Made by a program: the position numbers and the translations under genes. From [Actinomadura] parvosata subsp. kistnae (GTDB lineage: Bacteria; Actinomycetota; Actinomycetes; Streptosporangiales; Streptosporangiaceae): DNA of 64,000 bases. Of the stretch, positions 60,574 to 64,000 are shown piece after piece. The DNA is taken from the NCBI RefSeq assembly GCF_900323885.1, contig NZ_OOHJ01000018.1:3521001-3585000 (forward strand), in the 5' to 3' direction. The notes under the pieces are model-generated. The model had not been told where the DNA came from, ran no database searches, and saw only the letters and a list, made by a program, of their open reading frames with translations. Position 1 is the first letter of the stretch; each line of letters begins with the position of its first letter.

Positions 60574-61137
60574 TCAGCGGCGTCGTCGGTAGTGCAGGTA
60601 GATGATCCCGTTGTCGGAGGGGGTGCTGGAGATCAGGTCGAGTCGGTAGGAGTTGGGGGTGCCGTCGAACAGGCGGGTGCCCTCGCCGGCGACGTACGGG
60701 AACATGCTCAGCTCCAGCTCGTCGATCAGGTCGAGACGCATGAGTGAGCGCCAGAGGCGGACGCCGCCCCAGACCACGATGTGGCCGTCGCCGCCCGTCC
60801 TCAGCTTGTCGATCTCTTGCGTTGTGTCGCCGGCGGCGATCGTGGTGTTGGGCCAGTCGGCTGTCTTCAGGGTTCGGGAGAAGACGACCTTGCGGCCCGT
60901 GTTCAGGATGTCGGCGAAGGGGTGGTCGGGGGACGTTCTCATGCCCTCGGAGATGCTCTCGTAGGCGGTGCGGCCCATGATGTGGGCGTACGCGTTGCGG
61001 AGGAAGTCGAGGTGGGCCGGGGCTTCGGGCTCGCGGTTCTCCGGTAGGTCGAAGCAGAACTTCCAGAAGTCGGTGCCCTCGTCGGCGAGCAGGCCGTCGA
61101 GGGAGTAGTTGAAGACTGTCGCTACCAGCTTGCGCAT
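60574..61137 (-). CDS. Dihydrofolate reductase / RibD C-terminal family protein
   Basis: Protein of 187 aa of the RibD_C/DHFR-like fold: VFNYSLDGLLAD at the N terminus, GRTAYESIS, KVVFSRTLKTADWPNT and a GGDGHIVVWGGVRL nucleotide-binding stretch. Members reduce pterin- or riboflavin-type substrates with NADPH, but most are uncharacterised. Start MRKLVATVFNY at 61137. Confidence 0.85.
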   Translation of the reverse strand: MRKLVATVFNYSLDGLLADEGTDFWKFCFDLPENREPEAPAHLDFLRNAYAHIMGRTAYESISEGMRTSPDHPFADILNTGRKVVFSRTLKTADWPNTTIAAGDTTQEIDKLRTGGDGHIVVWGGVRLWRSLMRLDLIDELELSMFPYVAGEGTRLFDGTPNSYRLDLISSTPSDNGIIYLHYRRRR

Positions 61138-61433
61138 GAGCTGAACTCCGTGGGGCTTGAGGCGCGGCGGCTGTGACCTGTTGCAGATGCTTGGACGGCG
61201 CTGCCGACGGGAAGTCATCGGTGACCCGAGCTGGTGGTCGGTGGCCCAGGACCTTCTCAGGGGCAGCGATGGGTCGAGTGGTGATCCGGCGGCTTCCAAG
61301 ACACCGTCGCCGCGTCAGTGCCCTGACGCGCTGCCGTGAGGCGCACCTTGCAGGTGCGGGGGCGGGCTTGCCGCCGGATCAGCATGGTGAGTATCCGTAA
61401 CGGGTGCGGGCGCCGGCAAGCGGTTATGTGCCG
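61138..61433. other. Gene-free region
   Basis: Upstream of the reductase gene and downstream of the convergent-side secreted protein gene. Short frames have no support and no clear signals are seen. Confidence 0.5.
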
Positions 61434-62243
61434 TCAGGAGTCTCGCCAGTCGTTCGGGCCTGCCGTGTCCTCCGGGGAGGGGAGGGGGATGGTGGTCTTG
61501 GTGCCCCAGCCGATCAGGCGGGCGTCCACGGTGTGGGTGATCAGGCGTTCGCCGAGTTTTTCCGACCAGGAGGTCTTGAGTCTGCGGGGCAGTCGGTCCG
61601 CGCCCAGCCACAGCTGCCACGACAGCTTGGCCTTGGCGTACTTTCCGGTGGGCTTCGCGGTGTGGTGCTGGTCGCGGAAGGCGGGGGAGATGGCGTAGAG
61701 CCGGCCGAAGGTGAGGGTGCCCTGGTAGAGGGTGGTGCGGGTGTGGTCGTAGACGCCGCCGGGCTGTTTGGTGGTGGCGGTGGAGAGGATGGCCCTCAGG
61801 GTTTCGGGGGAGGCGAGGTCGATGCCGTCGGATTGGAGGAACGGGCGGGTTCGGGCGTTCTCCGAGATGAGGACCCAGGTCTTGCCCTCAGGGGCGGGGC
61901 AGATCCAGCCCTGGCAGTACAGGCGGCCCTTGAAGGTGAGGTAGCGGAGAGGGTCGGACGGGCCTCGTTCCCGGACGTCGGTGGCGAGTACCGTGCCCTT
62001 GCCGAACTCTGCGCGGGTCTTCTTGCGGTAGCTCGTCGTCTCGCCGGGCTCCCGTGAGGTGAACAGCTGTGACATGGTGACGCCCCGGTGCTCGACCAGT
62101 TGGTGTCTGAGGGCGTCGGGCGGGGTGGGTGCCAGGGTGGGTAAGGACGCTTCGGCGTGCGCGGTGCCGAGGGCTCCGGTGGTTGTCGCTGTGGAGAGGG
62201 TGATCATGGTGGCGATGGTCAAGGTGGTGGTCCAGCGGGTCAT
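61434..62243 (-). CDS. Secreted hypothetical protein, lipoprotein-carrier-like body
   Basis: Protein of 269 aa with a signal peptide (residues 1-30, ending TAHAEA). The body has an antiparallel beta pattern (TSYRKKTRAEFGKG, LWLGADRLPRRLKTSW, THTVDARLIGWGTKTTI) reminiscent of LprG/LolA-like lipid-binding folds found in many actinomycete secreted proteins. Two cysteines (YCQGWICPAP) may form a disulfide. The function is unknown. Confidence 0.65.
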   Translation of the reverse strand: MTRWTTTLTIATMITLSTATTTGALGTAHAEASLPTLAPTPPDALRHQLVEHRGVTMSQLFTSREPGETTSYRKKTRAEFGKGTVLATDVRERGPSDPLRYLTFKGRLYCQGWICPAPEGKTWVLISENARTRPFLQSDGIDLASPETLRAILSTATTKQPGGVYDHTRTTLYQGTLTFGRLYAISPAFRDQHHTAKPTGKYAKAKLSWQLWLGADRLPRRLKTSWSEKLGERLITHTVDARLIGWGTKTTIPLPSPEDTAGPNDWRDS

Positions 62244-62334
62244 GTGAGCTCTCCTCAGTCAGGGACAGCTACGATCGTCGCGGGCCGATATTTCTTTTCG
62301 ATCACTGGCCTCGAGAGGCGGTCAGAATGGAGGT

Positions 62335-62736
62335 GTGGCGGACACCTCCAGGGCGCAGGCCATGCCCCGCACCCTCAAAGTGGCTCAGTTCATCATCACG
62401 CTCCAAGTCGCCTTCGGACTGGTGGGCTTGGCGCTCGTGCTGGTCGGCTTCTTCTCCACCTTTGACTGGCGGCTGCTGCCCGTCCTGGTTTACGCCGCGC
62501 TGGTGCCCGCCCTGCTCGGGTGGCTGCTGAGCAGGTGGTCGAGCAGGCGGGCATTCCTACGGTGGGCGATCATCGCTGTGCAGGTGCTGGTCATCGGCGT
62601 GACCATGCTGGACCTGGTCCTGCACTCCACGGTGACGTGGGGGGCGGTGTTCGGGAGTCGTATGCTCGGCTGGGCCGTCATCGTCCTGTTGCTTCTGCCG
62701 CAGGCGGGGCGCTGGTTCAACGCGTCCCGCGCCTGA
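62335..62736 (+). CDS. Four-helix membrane protein
   Basis: Protein of 133 aa with four predicted membrane helices (VAQFIITLQVAFGLVGLALV in part, LLPVLVYAALVPALLGWLL, WAIIAVQVLVIGVTMLDLVL, MLGWAVIVLLLLPQAG). GTG start. It resembles small actinobacterial membrane proteins of no known role. Confidence 0.7.
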   Translation: MADTSRAQAMPRTLKVAQFIITLQVAFGLVGLALVLVGFFSTFDWRLLPVLVYAALVPALLGWLLSRWSSRRAFLRWAIIAVQVLVIGVTMLDLVLHSTVTWGAVFGSRMLGWAVIVLLLLPQAGRWFNASRA

Positions 62737-62740
62737 GGGG

Positions 62741-63274
62741 TCAGCCGCCTCGGGTGACGGTGGCGCCGGGTAGCGACTCGGACTGGGCCTCCGCGGTGCC
62801 GACGACGGCGTTGAGGCCGCCGTTGACGGGCTTCGCGACCGCGTCGCCGGAGACGAACGGGTTCTGCGTCTCGCCCTCGACTCTGATCAGCATGCGGGTC
62901 GGGGTGCAGGTCAGGGTGACCTTGCTCTCGTGGGTGGTGCTCGTTGCCGGCTCCATCGGGCCGGAGAAGCCGTCCTCGCGCTGCGGCTGCCCCTCCGACC
63001 TGGTCAGGTCGACGTACATGCTCCAGCCGGAGCCGGCCAGCCCGCACAGGCCGGAGGAGTGGATCCACGCGAGCAGGTCGTACGGGCCCACCCTGATCTG
63101 GGCCAGCGCCCGCTCCGCCTCCTCGGGCACCGGCGGGCGGTCGATCAGGCCGTTCAGCTTGGCCAGCGGCCACTGGGCGGGGTCCTTCAGCAGGGGGTCG
63201 GTGGGTGGCGCTGAGCAGGCGGTGGCCGAGAGCAGGAGGAACGCCGTCACGGCGAGTGCGGTGCGAAAGACCAT
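62741..63274 (-). CDS. Lipoprotein of unknown function
   Basis: Protein of 177 aa with a lipoprotein signal (lipobox SATAC, Cys20). The body contains RVGPYDLLAWIHSSGLCG, GWSMYVDLTRSE and VTLTCTPTRMLIRVEGE. Start MVFRTALAV at 63274; upstream in-frame sequence is not signal-like. Convergent with the four-helix membrane protein gene, four bases apart. Confidence 0.75.
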   Translation of the reverse strand: MVFRTALAVTAFLLLSATACSAPPTDPLLKDPAQWPLAKLNGLIDRPPVPEEAERALAQIRVGPYDLLAWIHSSGLCGLAGSGWSMYVDLTRSEGQPQREDGFSGPMEPATSTTHESKVTLTCTPTRMLIRVEGETQNPFVSGDAVAKPVNGGLNAVVGTAEAQSESLPGATVTRGG

Positions 63275-63368
63275 TGCTGCCCCCCGGCGAATCGTGATGG
63301 CTCTTTCGAGCTTGGCTGATCGGCGCGCTGGAGCGGGCGGTCGTGATCGAGGTGTGATCAGGCCGGAG

Positions 63369-63399
63369 CGTTGGGCGGTCGGCGGGCGGCCGCCCAACG
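63369..63399 (-). terminator. Hairpin downstream of SDR gene
   Basis: CGTTGGGCGG pairs exactly with CCGCCCAACG across an 11-base loop, just beyond the SDR stop on the minus strand. Confidence 0.65.
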
Positions 63400-63407
63400 G
63401 CGAAGCC

Positions 63408-64000
63408 TCAGCGGTAGCCGGTCGCGTCGGCGGGCTTGCCCGGGTCCTGGACCTCCACCAGGTAGCGCCAGCAGTCCGGTTGGGAGCCGTCCACGTCCGT
63501 GAAGCCGTACTCGCGGGCCAGCTGGCCGCTGGACAATGACTGGCCGGTCCAGCGCAGGACGTTCGGGTCGGTGGCGAGGGCGGTGACGGCGCGGCCGACG
63601 TAGCGGGGGGTTTCGGAGATGACGAAGTGGGGCTCGCGGGCGGTGGCGTCCCGCCAGGTCGCCTCCGTCACGCCGTAGTGCTCCAGCATCATCTCCGATC
63701 TCAGCCAGCCGGGCGTGAGCGTGACCGCCGCGCATCCGTACGGGCGCAGCTCGTGCGCCTGGGCGAAGCCGAGGCGGATGACGGCGCTCTTGGCGTGGTC
63801 GTAGAAGAACGAGACGCGGTAGTTGGCGTCGTTGTAGTCCTTGGTGCCGTCGGTCATCTCCACGACGAGGCCGCCGGGGCGTTCGAACAGGAGTGGCAGC
63901 GCGTAGTGACTGGTGATGATGTGGGTGTCGATGGCGAGGCGGAGCAGGCGCAGGCCGGCGTCGAGGTCGTGGCGCCACAATGGTGTCTCCCACTGGGCCA
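63408..64000 (-). CDS. SDR-family oxidoreductase (5' end outside window)
   Basis: The C-terminal part of a short-chain dehydrogenase/reductase; the N-terminal cofactor loop lies beyond position 64000. YDHAK fits the YxxxK catalytic motif, preceded by VVEMTDGT and followed by LTPGWLRSEMM, the usual PG motif. Actinomycete homologues of this size are uncharacterised. Confidence 0.8.
   Translation of the reverse strand, partial: AQWETPLWRHDLDAGLRLLRLAIDTHIITSHYALPLLFERPGGLVVEMTDGTKDYNDANYRVSFFYDHAKSAVIRLGFAQAHELRPYGCAAVTLTPGWLRSEMMLEHYGVTEATWRDATAREPHFVISETPRYVGRAVTALATDPNVLRWTGQSLSSGQLAREYGFTDVDGSQPDCWRYLVEVQDPGKPADATGYR

Noticed and set aside
61157-61400. Small plus-strand ORFs upstream of the reductase
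   Set aside because: Arg/Cys-rich, no RBS, antisense to the likely promoter region.

Overview
The window is high-GC actinobacterial DNA. Several features place it in the Actinobacteria: a mycothiol glycosyltransferase (mshA), enzymes of F420-type families, a SenX3-RegX3/PhoU phosphate block, an HBHA-like gene beside its XRE regulator, and the lpqE / carD - ispF - cysS - rlmB order known from mycobacteria and other actinomycetes. Overall gene content looks most like a Streptosporangiaceae genome such as Nonomuraea. The genus is an inference; no rRNA gene is present to settle it.

Layout. 1-600 is a noncoding tandem repeat. 0.6-11.3 kb holds dtd, an asparaginase, an LLM oxidoreductase with three inverted repeats in its divergent promoter, a DUF2207 membrane protein, a FAD monooxygenase facing a GntR-TetR chimeric regulator, an AlaX editing protein, an SGNH lipoprotein, a DUF2516 protein, an HBHA-like protein with an XRE regulator, and a BlaI/M56 pair. 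11.5-17.8 kb holds a secreted collagen-like protein with about 164 Gly-X-Y triplets, a macro-domain enzyme, a secreted GH2 enzyme with two duplicated AbfB modules, and a methyltransferase/SDR pair. 18.7-29 kb carries mshA, gpmA and assorted accessory genes, and is very rich in short tandem repeats between genes and in frame inside them. 29-38 kb has a TetR/FAD-monooxygenase pair with twin operators, a secreted beta-helix protein behind a 30-bp LacI-like palindrome, and an animal-type heme peroxidase/dioxygenase divergent from a frameshifted cytochrome P450.

38.7-49.9 kb is the conserved core: phoU, senX3-regX3, lpqE, carD, ispF, two GlsB/YeaQ proteins, a DUF2637 protein, a PPOX protein, cysS, an ECF sigma with a membrane beta-propeller partner, rlmB and tRNA-Thr(TGT).

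The most interesting segment is 49.9-55.7 kb. The 3' half of tRNA-Thr is repeated exactly (44 bp) about 5.7 kb downstream, and both copies are followed by similar DNA (terminator, paired hairpin repeats, a truncated regulator). Between them lie genes of visibly lower GC: a four-base-overlapping HEPN + P-loop ATPase operon, and a divergent RelA/SpoT-type nucleotide synthetase. This looks like a tRNA-targeted island carrying a candidate defence or abortive-infection system. No integrase is visible.

55.7-64 kb is accessory. It includes a DUF6461 gene, an IS5-family insertion with a 7-bp target duplication that splits a 150-codon gene (the frame is restored exactly when the IS is removed), and several small membrane, lipoprotein and reductase genes. 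An SDR gene runs off the right edge.
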